The notes beneath the pieces are model-generated. The model did no database searches. It had not been told where the DNA came from and was given only the letters and a program-made list of their open reading frames with translations. DNA of 64,000 bases. Origin: CAZBNB01 sp964493245. Its GTDB lineage: Bacteria; Pseudomonadota; Gammaproteobacteria; Legionellales; Legionellaceae. Made by a program: the position numbers and the translations under genes. Where the stretch lies: NCBI GenBank assembly GCA_964493245.1, contig CAZBNB010000006.1, positions 1-64,000 on the forward strand. Direction: 5' to 3'. Positions 53,189 to 61,221 of this stretch are shown here, piece by piece. How positions within the stretch are numbered: the stretch's first letter is position 1; each line of letters begins with the position of its first letter.

Positions 53189-53917
53189 TTACTTAACTTC
53201 AACATACTCTTCTGCTGCGGCACTACCACCCACTGTATTGCTACCGCGGCCTTGAATAATTGCATCGGCAACAGCACGTAAGTAAATTTTAATAGCGCGC
53301 ATTGAGTCGTCGTTACCTGGAATAACATAATCAACCGTATCTGGGTCATTATTTGTATCAACAATACCAAACACAGGGATTTTTAAGCGTTTTGCTTCTT
53401 CTACCGCAATATGTTCAAAACCAACGTCAATCACAAACAACGCATCTGGCAAACCACCCATATCTTCGATTCCACCCAGACTGCGCTCTAGCTTTTCTAA
53501 TTCGCGAGTCAACATTAAGGCTTCTTTTTTAATCATGTTATTAAAAGCGCCTTCATCACGCATTTTTTTCAATTCTTTCAAACGGAAAATAGATTGTCTA
53601 ACTGTTTTATAGTTGGTCAACATGCCGCCTAACCAACGATGATCAACGTATGGCATACCAGCACGCCTTGCTTCTTCACGAATGCCTTCTTGCGCTGCAC
53701 GCTTAGTACCAACAAATAAAATTTTTGCTTTATTAGAAGCCAATCGGCCAATTTGATTCAGTGCATCTTTCATCATAGGAACCGTTTTTTCTAAGTTAAT
53801 GATGTGCACTTTGTCACGAGAGCCAAATATATATTCGGCCATTTTAGGGTTCCAAAAGCGTGTTCTATGCCCAAAATGAGCGCCCGCTTCTAATAATTCA
53901 CGCATACTTACATTCAT
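53189..53917 (-). CDS. rpsB: 30S ribosomal protein S2
   Basis: SMRELLEAGAHFGHRTRFWNP, IHIINLEKT, RWLGGMLTN and GIVDTNNDPD are S2 hallmarks. Start at 53917 after CGGAGAG. 242 residues. The 5' leader (about 53918-54050 on this strand) contains a GGGTCCCGG/TAACCCGGAGAG region that may fold as an S2 autoregulatory leader. Confidence 0.97.
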   Translation of the reverse strand: MNVSMRELLEAGAHFGHRTRFWNPKMAEYIFGSRDKVHIINLEKTVPMMKDALNQIGRLASNKAKILFVGTKRAAQEGIREEARRAGMPYVDHRWLGGMLTNYKTVRQSIFRLKELKKMRDEGAFNNMIKKEALMLTRELEKLERSLGGIEDMGGLPDALFVIDVGFEHIAVEEAKRLKIPVFGIVDTNNDPDTVDYVIPGNDDSMRAIKIYLRAVADAIIQGRGSNTVGGSAAAEEYVEVK

Positions 53918-54000
53918 TTCTCTCTCCGGGTTAGGCCTCCACACTTCCCATGCATTACCCAGTTACATCCGGGACCCAATACATGTGACGAAGTGTGTGT
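53918..54000 (-). promoter_or_regulatory. Possible rpsB leader structure
   Basis: Upstream of rpsB on the minus strand are ATTGGGTCCCGGATG, AACTGGGTAATGCATGGG and CCTAACCCGGAGAG. Complementary GGGT/ACCC pieces could pair in alternative ways near the ribosome binding site, as expected of an S2-sensing leader. Not confirmed by covariation. Confidence 0.3.
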
Positions 54001-54110
54001 GTCGTTAATTTCATGCATGAAAAAACTCAGCATGAATGCGCGGAAAGCATAGCATAAGTCAGGTAGGCAAACAATCCATAATTGTCGTAGCAATATAGAA
54101 ATGTCACACA

Positions 54111-54242
54111 TGCTTAATTATAGCGCCTCTCGATGAAGCCCAACTCAAAGTTCCTCCAAAAAGTCCTCTCGGCACAGCTCTTTTTTACTCCTTAACTCAC
54201 TGGGAGGCTCTCAATGTCTTTTTATTCGATGGTCGCTTGGAG
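54111..54242 (+). pseudogene. IS66-family transposase (TnpC) fragment
   Basis: One frame reads LKVPPKSPLGTALFYSLTHW, then EALNVFLFDGRLE and stop. This matches the IS66 TnpC pattern (PkSplg.Al.Y....We.L..fl.DGr.eiDNN). The following DNN-containing part and everything upstream of about 54111 are gone. It is a decayed IS scrap between rpsB and the toxin-antitoxin genes. Confidence 0.65.
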
Positions 54243-54280
54243 TGACGTATCAGATATCACTTACATTGGCGACACTATTT

Positions 54281-54403
54281 CAGGACTTACGCAAAACAAC
54301 GAGGTCGAGGCGGATTTTATTTTTAATGAGGGAGTTTAGATAACTAAATGACCGAATTAAAAATAAAATCCAACGAAGAGATCGGTGTTTTGCGTAAGTC
54401 CTG
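54281..54403. repeat. Family A inverted-repeat element, copy 3
   Basis: 123 bp, CAGGACTTACG to CGTAAGTCCTG, same orientation as copy 1, with exact 5-bp flanks TATTT (54276-54280 and 54404-54408). It sits between two transposase scraps. Confidence 0.92.
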
Positions 54404-54484
54404 TATTTAGCACGATATGCAGCCCAGCAGGATGTGCTGAATTATATTTCCATGTTTTATAACAGTTATCGTTTGCATTTCATA
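54404..54484 (+). pseudogene. IS3-family transposase fragment
   Basis: The frame from 54410 reads ARYAAQQDVLNYISMFYNSY followed by RLH. This is the C-terminal part of an IS3-type OrfB (…YIe.FYN..RlHs.LGy.SP). Similarity stops before the LGY motif. No intact OrfA or OrfB remains. Confidence 0.55.
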
Positions 54485-54490
54485 AACCCC

Positions 54491-54529
54491 TTGACAAGAC
54501 AATGCATATGCATTACCATATAGTATATG
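54491..54529 (+). promoter_or_regulatory. Promoter and palindromic operator of the PrlF/YhaV module
   Basis: TTGACA (54491-54496) is followed by the perfect palindrome AATGCATATGCATT (54501-54514) and the near-perfect CATATAGTATATG (54517-54529). A weak -10 (TACCAT, 54514-54519) is 17 bp after the -35. The palindromes are probable binding sites for the AbrB-fold antitoxin. Confidence 0.6.
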
Positions 54530-54548
54530 ACATGATTAGGAGATTGAT

Positions 54549-54911
54549 ATGGCTCATCCCTTGCAAACGGAATCTACTTTAACAGATCGTTATCAAACAA
54601 CTATTCCAGATGCTGTGAGAAAAGCGCTGCATTTAAAAAAGCGAGATAAAATTCAGTATACTGTTCAACCTGATGGTTACGTACTTATATCAAAAATAGA
54701 AGAAAATCAGGATGATCCTGTGATTGATAGTTTTTTAAATTTCTTAGCTGAAGATATGCAAGCTCATCCTCAGCAACTATCATCAATAAATCCATCATTA
54801 TTAAGTCGAATTGAATCTTTAGTAACCGATGTTAAATTTAATTTGGACGAAGAGTTATCTGACAATCAGAGCTCGATGGACGAAGATAATGTTTTAGGAT
54901 TAAATCGATGA
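54549..54911 (+). CDS. prlF: PrlF/SohA-type antitoxin
   Basis: 120 residues with an AbrB/SpoVT swapped-hairpin N-terminus: TESTLTDRYQTTIPDAVRKAL then LHLKKRDKIQYTVQPDGYVLI-type sequence. The C-terminal acidic region (ESLVTDVKFNLDEELS) should wrap the toxin. GGAGA precedes the ATG by 6 bases. Its stop overlaps the toxin start by 4 bp. Confidence 0.9.
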   Translation: MAHPLQTESTLTDRYQTTIPDAVRKALHLKKRDKIQYTVQPDGYVLISKIEENQDDPVIDSFLNFLAEDMQAHPQQLSSINPSLLSRIESLVTDVKFNLDEELSDNQSSMDEDNVLGLNR

Positions 54912-55369
54912 ATGATCCTCTTATCCTTAATGGGTGGATTATTCTTGCTCATCCTCTTTTTATTGAGCAATTAGAATTACTAACTTCTGAAGTTGAAGAA
55001 ATACAGGCTAGAGACCAAGTAAATTTTGGTTCAAAAAAATCTACAAAAAAATTGGCGGCCATTAAATATTTAGCATTAGAAAAAATTCCAGTTGATCCTA
55101 CACTAGTTGAGTATAGACAAGGAGCCACGTTAGGCAATGAAAATAAGCATTGGTTCAGAGCAAAATTTTTTCAGCAGTATCGATTATTTTTTAGATTTCA
55201 TTTAGAGAAAAAGATTATTATCTATGCTTGGGTAAATGATGACGACACTAAAAGAGCCTATGATAAAAAATCAGATGCTTACAAAGTATTTAAGAAAATG
55301 CTTAAAAGTGGAAAACCTCCTAATGATTGGAATGCTTTGCAAAACGAAGCAACAAATCTAAGGTTGTAA
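54908..55369 (+). CDS. yhaV: YhaV-type toxin ribonuclease
   Basis: 153 residues of the RelE-like YhaV family. LNGWIILAHPLFIEQLELL at the N-terminus, YRQGATLGNENKHWFRAKFF, QYRLFFRFHLEKKIIIYAWVND and KRAYDKKSDAYKVFKKML are consecutive YhaV family blocks. Translationally coupled to prlF. The set of conserved residues appears intact, so the toxin is probably active. Confidence 0.92.
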   Translation: MNDPLILNGWIILAHPLFIEQLELLTSEVEEIQARDQVNFGSKKSTKKLAAIKYLALEKIPVDPTLVEYRQGATLGNENKHWFRAKFFQQYRLFFRFHLEKKIIIYAWVNDDDTKRAYDKKSDAYKVFKKMLKSGKPPNDWNALQNEATNLRL

Positions 55370-55417
55370 TACGATCATGCATCTCTTCAGATAATACCCA
55401 TACTCGGAAATAATTGA

Positions 55418-55507
55418 TTAATCCTGTAAAAACGGTCGCTTTTGTTTAACCATCTCCATTATTGCTTTACGCAATCGTTCCTGTTCGTTCATTATCATCA
55501 CTCCCAT
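55418..55507 (-). CDS. Possible 29-residue small protein
   Basis: ATG at 55507 is preceded at 9 bases by a full AAGGAGG, the best ribosome binding site in this part of the window. The product starts MGVMIMNEQERLRKAIMEM and ends KQKRPFLQD, a basic amphipathic helix. I do not recognise it. It could be a real small protein, an antitoxin remnant, or a decayed gene head. Confidence 0.4.
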   Translation of the reverse strand: MGVMIMNEQERLRKAIMEMVKQKRPFLQD

Positions 55508-55684
55508 AACAATTAACCTCCTTGTAATTGATTAAATCATATACATTAGAAGGTAACATGAGATGTGACATTTTCAATGTACTACGACAGGCAAACAATC
55601 CATAATTTGCTTTCACAGCTGACTTCATCTATAGTTTTTTTGTTTCATACCCATTTATCCTGTTGTAAATGTGCATTACTCATA

Positions 55685-55857
55685 ACCCCAGTTCGGAGTT
55701 TTTATGCTTTTAAATCGAGAGAAATCAATGAGTACGAGGCAAACGCTCTAAAAAAGCGCAGCACTAGCAGCGCTAATGTGAGCATTTTTTAGAGCGTTTA
55801 ACGAAGTAATCATTGATTTATCGAAGGTTTAAAAGCATAAAAACGCCGAACTAGGGT
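55685..55857. repeat. Family B inverted-repeat element, copy 3
   Basis: 173 bp in reverse orientation to copies 1 and 2, flanked by the exact 8-bp repeat TACTCATA (55677-55684 and 55858-55865). It ends 27 bp before the Spy-like gene. Reading toward that gene, TTGATT and CATAAA are 17 bp apart near the element end and could act as an outward promoter. Confidence 0.93.
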
Positions 55858-55884
55858 TACTCATAGTCTATTAGGAGATTCTTC

Positions 55885-56301
55885 ATGTATAAAAAAATAT
55901 TGGCTGCTTCAGCTCTTGTCTTGTCTTTCAATTTAGTACAATCAAATGCGTTTGCTTGTCATTCATCTGATCATATGAAAATAAAGAACTTGGCTAAAGA
56001 ATTAGGTTTAACCGAAGAGCAAAAAGTGAAAGTAAAAGCCATCGTGATTAAAGCACACGAAGATCTCGCACGCCCCAAAGCCGCTTTAAAAACGCTTATC
56101 GTACAATCAGATGAACAATTTGCTTCCAACACGATGGATAGTGACAAAATTGACGCGATTGTTAAGCAAGAAGCGCCTATCATGGCTGAAATAGTTAAAA
56201 TCCATCTGCAAGAGCGTTTAGACATCTCTAAAACCTTGACTGATACACAAAAAGCGAAGTTTGTTGAAATACTCGTTAAAAAACACGAGAAAAAATCCTA
56301 A
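55885..56301 (+). CDS. Spy/CpxP-type periplasmic protein
   Basis: 138 residues with a signal peptide (ILAASALVLSFNLVQSNAFA). Two LTxxQ-type motifs, LGLTEEQKVKVKAI and TLTDTQKAKFVEI, mark the Spy/CpxP family of periplasmic chaperones and envelope-stress sensors. The mature protein is helical and charged. AGGAG precedes the ATG by 8 bases. The upstream region is replaced by a family B element. Confidence 0.85.
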   Translation: MYKKILAASALVLSFNLVQSNAFACHSSDHMKIKNLAKELGLTEEQKVKVKAIVIKAHEDLARPKAALKTLIVQSDEQFASNTMDSDKIDAIVKQEAPIMAEIVKIHLQERLDISKTLTDTQKAKFVEILVKKHEKKS

Positions 56302-56335
56302 CCATTCACTAGCTCGCTTAGTATTTTCAGCTGCA

Positions 56336-56367
56336 AACCGCGTAAATTTGATCAAATTTACGCGGTT
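56336..56367. terminator. Bidirectional terminator
   Basis: AACCGCGTAAATTTGATC is a half of a perfect 32-bp palindrome with AAA/TTT flanks (…GCGGTTTTCGCTTT). It lies between the convergent Spy-like and feoC genes and can end both transcripts. Confidence 0.8.
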
Positions 56368-56397
56368 TTCGCTTTGAAAAACTAAATAATGATTGCT

Positions 56398-56616
56398 CTA
56401 GACTATATATTGATAAAAAATCAGATGATTTGTTCGACATGATGCGCACTTCTGTGCACATTTTAGTGCCCGCTGAAATGATTTTAATACACCTTTTGCT
56501 ACCCATTTTTCTAACATTGGCAGCAGTGCTTGCTCTTCGATATGAAACTCGCGAGACAGCTGTTCAATGCTGACACATTGCCCTTTTTTAATGTAATCAA
56601 GCAGTGCTAGCAGCAT
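56398..56616 (-). CDS. feoC: FeoC-like small iron-transport regulator
   Basis: 72 residues. A winged helix (MLLALLDYIKKGQCVSIEQL, then EFHIEEQALLPMLEKWVAKG) is followed by a cysteine cluster CAQKCASCR that resembles the FeoC iron-sulfur loop. The ATG at 56616 with GAGG upstream overlaps the end of feoB by 20 bp; a TTG-started longer frame is rejected. Confidence 0.85.
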   Translation of the reverse strand: MLLALLDYIKKGQCVSIEQLSREFHIEEQALLPMLEKWVAKGVLKSFQRALKCAQKCASCRTNHLIFYQYIV

Positions 56617-58849
56617 AACGGCCTCGTTGTAAAAATAGATATCTTTTTCTTGCAAATAACGCCAAAATGAATGTCGACACCATCAGCAAAAAGACACTTA
56701 TCGGGTGGTTTACATGTATAGCAAATTGATAAAATGCGACTGCCGTTAAATAAGCCACGAAAAACGACCACCCTATTGATAACCACATGTATTTTGACTG
56801 TGTTTCTTGACGAATCGCTGCAACAGTAGAAACACAAGGGATATAGAGCAGAACAAATAATAGATAGGCATAAGCCGCTGCTTGCGTACCAAAATATCTG
56901 ACCAGTACGTTGTGATGAGATAGCAACCCCATCTCTTCAGACGATGTTGACTGAAAATGAAATAAATGAGAAAGATTTTGTGGTATTGATAAAAAAGCCT
57001 CTTTTAAAGAAAGCCATAAATTAAACGGCGTCTCGGGACCAATAAGTGACACATGATGTAATTGTGCATACAAACTATTCAGTGAGCCAATGACCACTTC
57101 TTTTGCCAAAGTCCCGGTCAATAAACCAACCACTGCAGGCCAGTTTTCTTGTTGGATACCCATAGGAGAAAACACAGGCGTTAAATATTGGCCTAAATAT
57201 GCCAGCATTGAAACAGACTCTCCCGACGCTGACGTCATCATCCACGCATTCAACCCGCCCAATAACATACAAACAGGTATAATCAGTTTACCGGCACGCA
57301 ACACAAACTGCCGCAATCGTCTAAACATTTCTTGTAATAAGCGACGCAAAGCCGGGCGATGATAATGCGGTAACTCTATCATCAGCGGCGAACACTCTCC
57401 TTTCAAAATGCTATGGCGCAACAAAAATCCAGTTAAAACAGCCATGGCGATACCAACTAAGTACAGTGAAAACACAATCAATGCACCATGCGTTGGGAAA
57501 AATGCCGCCACAAACACAGCATAAATAGATAAACGGGCACTACAAGACATAAAAGGACTCATAAGCACCGTTAAAACTCGCTCTCGCTCGTGCTCTAAAG
57601 TACGCGCAGCCATGACAGCCGGCACATTACATCCAAAACCCACAATCAACGGGATTAAAGCTTTACCCGATATACCCAAAGCCCGCATTAATTTATCCAT
57701 CACAAAAGCAGCACGCGCCATATAACCGGATGACTCTAAAAAGGCTAATAGGAAAAACATAACTGCCATAACCGGGATAAAGGTTAACGTTGTGTTTAAA
57801 CCTTTACCAATGCCAGCAGAAATAAGCGTGCTCAGCCAAGCTGGGGCATAAAACTTGTTTAATAACCAAGCACTACCTTGTACAAATAAAGCATCTGTCG
57901 TTATATCAAAACAGGCTTGGAATGCCCCTCCTACTTGAACTGCCAAGAAAAATACAACATAAAGCAGCGTCAAAAAAACAGGGATAGCCCAAAAGCGATG
58001 TAAAACAACACGATCCAACTTCGCAGTCCAATTCACCGCTACATCAGATCGTTTTTTTTGTATCGCCGTAACCCATTGATGAATCGCCGTATAACGCGCA
58101 TCAGCTATTAAAATATCCAACTCAAGCGATGTCGTAGTCGGTAATTGCACAGAGATCGCTGTGTTATTGACATTTGATTCACGCTGTATCACAAAAGAAA
58201 TGGTTGGGTTATTTTCTTCTAACAAACGACGAGCTAAAAAAGATATTTTTTCTGCAGGGATTTGCTTTTCTTGAAGTAAAACTGACTCGATCTCATGCAA
58301 ACGGCTTTGTACCGTTTTGGGTAGCGTGATGTGTGATGAAAGAGTCGTTTTTTGTCTCGCTTGGCTCACCACTGCTTGTTGCAGTGCCTCTAAACCAATC
58401 GCACGATTCGCTTGTATCTCAATCACTGGGCAACCTAAATGACAAGCAAGCTGTGTTGTATCAATTGTAATACCTTGCTGACGAGCTACGTCTAACATAT
58501 TCAATGCAACAACAACTGGTTTACCAAGCTCCAATAACTGACTGGTAAGATATAAATGACGCTCTAAATGACAAGCATCGATGACATTAATAAAAATATC
58601 TGCATCACTCCAAATCACTTGCTCTGCGGTGATTTGAGCATCTAACGAGACGGTCGCCGCAACATTCAGGGCATACACACCGGGTAAATCAGTAATGTGC
58701 ATTACTTGCGTCGCACCGCTCCAAGCGCCGGTTTTCTTTTCTACTGTTACACCAGGCCAATGACCAACCGCTTGTTGCTCACCTGTTAAGGCATTAAATA
58801 ACGTACTTTTACCACTGTTGGGGTTTCCGACGAGCATCACATGCGTCAT
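56597..58849 (-). CDS. feoB: Ferrous iron transporter FeoB
   Basis: G-protein-coupled iron permease of the inner membrane. G1 LVGNPNSGKSTLFNAL (residues 6-21), G3 DLPGVYAL, G4 NMLD, then a GDI helical part and a C-terminal permease with about 8-10 helices; Cys in GFGCNVPAVMAARTLE and SPFMSCSARL are the usual gate motifs. 750 residues. ATG 58849 overlaps the feoA stop as ATGA. Confidence 0.96.
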   Translation of the reverse strand: MTHVMLVGNPNSGKSTLFNALTGEQQAVGHWPGVTVEKKTGAWSGATQVMHITDLPGVYALNVAATVSLDAQITAEQVIWSDADIFINVIDACHLERHLYLTSQLLELGKPVVVALNMLDVARQQGITIDTTQLACHLGCPVIEIQANRAIGLEALQQAVVSQARQKTTLSSHITLPKTVQSRLHEIESVLLQEKQIPAEKISFLARRLLEENNPTISFVIQRESNVNNTAISVQLPTTTSLELDILIADARYTAIHQWVTAIQKKRSDVAVNWTAKLDRVVLHRFWAIPVFLTLLYVVFFLAVQVGGAFQACFDITTDALFVQGSAWLLNKFYAPAWLSTLISAGIGKGLNTTLTFIPVMAVMFFLLAFLESSGYMARAAFVMDKLMRALGISGKALIPLIVGFGCNVPAVMAARTLEHERERVLTVLMSPFMSCSARLSIYAVFVAAFFPTHGALIVFSLYLVGIAMAVLTGFLLRHSILKGECSPLMIELPHYHRPALRRLLQEMFRRLRQFVLRAGKLIIPVCMLLGGLNAWMMTSASGESVSMLAYLGQYLTPVFSPMGIQQENWPAVVGLLTGTLAKEVVIGSLNSLYAQLHHVSLIGPETPFNLWLSLKEAFLSIPQNLSHLFHFQSTSSEEMGLLSHHNVLVRYFGTQAAAYAYLLFVLLYIPCVSTVAAIRQETQSKYMWLSIGWSFFVAYLTAVAFYQFAIHVNHPISVFLLMVSTFILALFARKRYLFLQRGRYAASTA

Positions 58850-59079
58850 ACCAACTCCCATTCTAGATGGCAAGCTTCATTTTTACGCAAAGCAACACCC
58901 ACTCCTCGTACTTCAAGATGAACAGGGCAGCCCAATGGTGCAATATTTAAAACTTTGATTTCTGTACCCAGTGTCAAGCCAAGAATCAATAATTGACGGC
59001 GATAAAGCGCATTGGTTTGACCAAAGCCAACCAGACGTACACATTCTCCTCGAGAAAGATCATGTATCTTTTTTGCCAT
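58846..59079 (-). CDS. feoA: Ferrous iron transport protein FeoA
   Basis: 77 residues with an SH3-like fold: LSRGECVRLVGFGQ, RQLLILGLTLGTEIKVLNIA and GCPVHLEVRGVGVALRKNEA. Start at 59079 (MAKKIHDL); the 14-residue longer frame has no support. Needed for FeoB activity. First gene of feoABC. No clear Fur box is visible upstream. Confidence 0.93.
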   Translation of the reverse strand: MAKKIHDLSRGECVRLVGFGQTNALYRRQLLILGLTLGTEIKVLNIAPLGCPVHLEVRGVGVALRKNEACHLEWELV

Positions 59080-59232
59080 ACTTTCGCCACAGTGGTATTT
59101 TATAGTACACGAAAAAACCAATTACTCAATTTGATAAAATGGTATCGCGCTCGAGCATTATACCACATTTCTTTATTAGAATCATGTAAGACAGCCGAGT
59201 CAAGCACGGTAAATGCATGTAAGCGGACCTCA

Positions 59233-59451
59233 TTAAGTCGGTTCTACACACTTATATTCAACACAACAACTGTCATAACCATCAGGACCACCACAATATT
59301 CTACACATCCCGGCACTAAACTCTTATGATTTGTACTTGGACAAACTGGAATGGATTGAGCACACTGGCAATTTCCTGCAAACGCATTTGTTGCGCAAAT
59401 AAAGAGCACACTTACTAAAATAAAACCTCTAACACAGAAAAATCGCAACAT
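59233..59451 (-). CDS. Small secreted cysteine-rich protein
   Basis: 72 residues. A signal peptide (GFILVSVLFICATNAFA) leaves a mature chain of about 47 residues with eight cysteines (CQC, VC, GC, YC, SCC, KC) in a Gly/Pro-rich context, enough for four disulfides. AGGAGTGACG precedes the ATG. I do not recognise the family; the spacing resembles knottin-like or protease-inhibitor-type folds in general terms only. It is isolated between feoA and katA. Confidence 0.65.
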   Translation of the reverse strand: MLRFFCVRGFILVSVLFICATNAFAGNCQCAQSIPVCPSTNHKSLVPGCVEYCGGPDGYDSCCVEYKCVEPT

Positions 59452-59667
59452 AGCGTCACTCCTTTTATTGTCGTAGTAGCATATTTCACTGATTCTGCCT
59501 AAAAAAATAATTAACGAATAGTCAATGTGTATTATAGAATAACAATTAAAGAGCCGCCTGTGCTTATTTAAATCTAGCGTTACCTGCTCAAAATAATCTG
59601 AAATTTTGTGTTTTCACCCGTTCGGTGTATAACATTATGCTGAGGCATTCATCAAACAGGAGTCATC

Positions 59668-61107
59668 ATGCAAAAAGGAAAGTGCCCCATTATGACAACC
59701 GATGCTGGTATACCGGTTGCAGATAATCAAAATTCACTCACTGCCGGGCCGCGCGGCCCTGTGCTGATGTCAGATCATCAATTAATCGAGCGTATGGCTC
59801 ATTTTAATCGCGAACGAGTACCTGAGCGGGTGGTGCATGCGAAAGGTGCTGGGGCATATGGTACATTTACTGTGACCCATGATATTTCACAATATACTCG
59901 CGCAGCACTTTTTTCTAAAATAAATAACCAATGCGACATATTGATCCGGTTTTCCACCGTAGCAGGCGAGCTAGGCTCGGCAGATACGGCACGCGATCCG
60001 CGTGGTTTTGCTTGTAAATTTTATACAAACGAAGGTAATTGGGACTTGGTGGGTAATAATACACCGGTGTTTTTTATACGTGATCCATTAAAATTTCAAG
60101 ATTTTATCCATTCACAAAAACGCCATCCCCAAACAGGCATGCGTGATAACACCATGCAATGGGATTTTTGGAGCCTTTCTCCAGAATCACTCCATCAAAT
60201 AACCATTTTATTTTCAGACAGGGGTATTCCCTCCTCTTACCGCCACATGGATGGTTTTGGCTCACACACGTTTAGTCTTTGGAATACCAAAAATGAGCGA
60301 TTTTGGGTCAAATGGCACATAAAAACCATGCAAGGAATCGATTGCTTAAAAAGTGAAGAAGCCGCTCTACTAGCCGGGCAAGATCCAGATTATCATCGTC
60401 GTGATCTGTATGAAAAAATTGAGCAAAGAGATTATCCAAAATGGCGAGTACAGATACAAATTATGCCCGAGCTCGATGCTGATCACTATCATCTTAATCC
60501 ATTCGATCTCACCAAAGTCTGGCCACACAAAGATTATCCGTTGTTCGATGTGGGTGTGATTGAATTGAACCGTAATCCGTTAAATTACTTTGCAGAAATT
60601 GAACAAGCGGCTTTTGAGCCATCAAACATGCCCCCTGGCTTAGGCGCTTCTCCTGATAAAGTTCTACAGGCTCGGTTATTATCGTATGCTGATGCACATC
60701 GTTACCGAATCGGCATTAACTATACACAGTTACCGGTGAATAAACCACACTGCCCGGTACACAGTTACAATCGCGATGGCTTTATGTGTTATGATAATGG
60801 CCAAGGTAATGTGAATTACCAACCCAATAGTTTTCAAGGACCGACCGATGATATTAGCTATAAAGAGCCACCATTCAAAATTTCAGGTGACGCAGACAGA
60901 TACGATCATCGACTCGGCAATGACGATTACCAACAAGCGGGCGATTTATTTCGCCTGATGAATGCTGATCAGCAAAATCAGCTTATCCAAAATATTGTTG
61001 AGTCAATGCGATCAGTGCCAGAGTTCATTCAACAAAGACAGGTCGAACACTTCAGTAAAGCAGATAAACAATATGGGGCGCGAGTAGCCGCTGGATTAAA
61101 AAAGTGA
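59668..61107 (+). CDS. katA: Monofunctional heme catalase
   Basis: Small-subunit catalase, 479 residues. Catalytic His in RVVHAKGAGAYGTF, Asn in VGNNTPVFFIRDPLKF, heme ligand Tyr in RLLSYADAHRYRIG. LIRFSTVAGELGSADTARDP is the conserved heme pocket strand. CAGGAG precedes the ATG by 6 bases. Cytosolic, no signal peptide. Next to the iron transporter block, which may reflect shared oxidative and iron control. Confidence 0.97.
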   Translation: MQKGKCPIMTTDAGIPVADNQNSLTAGPRGPVLMSDHQLIERMAHFNRERVPERVVHAKGAGAYGTFTVTHDISQYTRAALFSKINNQCDILIRFSTVAGELGSADTARDPRGFACKFYTNEGNWDLVGNNTPVFFIRDPLKFQDFIHSQKRHPQTGMRDNTMQWDFWSLSPESLHQITILFSDRGIPSSYRHMDGFGSHTFSLWNTKNERFWVKWHIKTMQGIDCLKSEEAALLAGQDPDYHRRDLYEKIEQRDYPKWRVQIQIMPELDADHYHLNPFDLTKVWPHKDYPLFDVGVIELNRNPLNYFAEIEQAAFEPSNMPPGLGASPDKVLQARLLSYADAHRYRIGINYTQLPVNKPHCPVHSYNRDGFMCYDNGQGNVNYQPNSFQGPTDDISYKEPPFKISGDADRYDHRLGNDDYQQAGDLFRLMNADQQNQLIQNIVESMRSVPEFIQQRQVEHFSKADKQYGARVAAGLKK

Positions 61108-61217
61108 AACGCTGTTTACAAATCGTTCGGAGGGAATGCTTAAAGCCCGAAGAACGACAGAATTTGATAACGCAAGTTGCACGAAAAATTAGAGTCGTGG
61201 TGGTTGAATTAAAGTGA
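61104..61217 (+). CDS. Possible 37-residue protein coupled to katA
   Basis: A GTG at 61104 overlaps the katA stop (GTGA), and an open frame of 37 codons follows, reading KRCLQIVRRECLKPEERQNL then ITQVARKIRVVVVELK. The composition is protein-like and basic. No independent ribosome binding site. Could be a small coupled gene or chance. Confidence 0.3.
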   Translation: MKRCLQIVRRECLKPEERQNLITQVARKIRVVVVELK

Positions 61218-61221
61218 ACAC

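Larger units (their letters stand above)
55370..55884. other. Gap between yhaV and the Spy-like gene
   Basis: 515 bp. It holds a possible 29-codon gene on the minus strand (55418-55507), the sequence AGGCAAACAATCCATAATT near 55590 that also occurs near 54065, and family B copy 3. The remainder shows no coding pattern. Confidence 0.5.

Noticed and set aside
54214..54339. 41-codon frame with GGGAGG eight bases upstream
   Set aside because: The good ribosome-site-like sequence is part of the IS66 fragment in another frame (HWEALN), and the frame ends inside the family A element. I first read DITYI in it as an IS3 motif but dropped this because the other frame gives a much clearer IS66 match.
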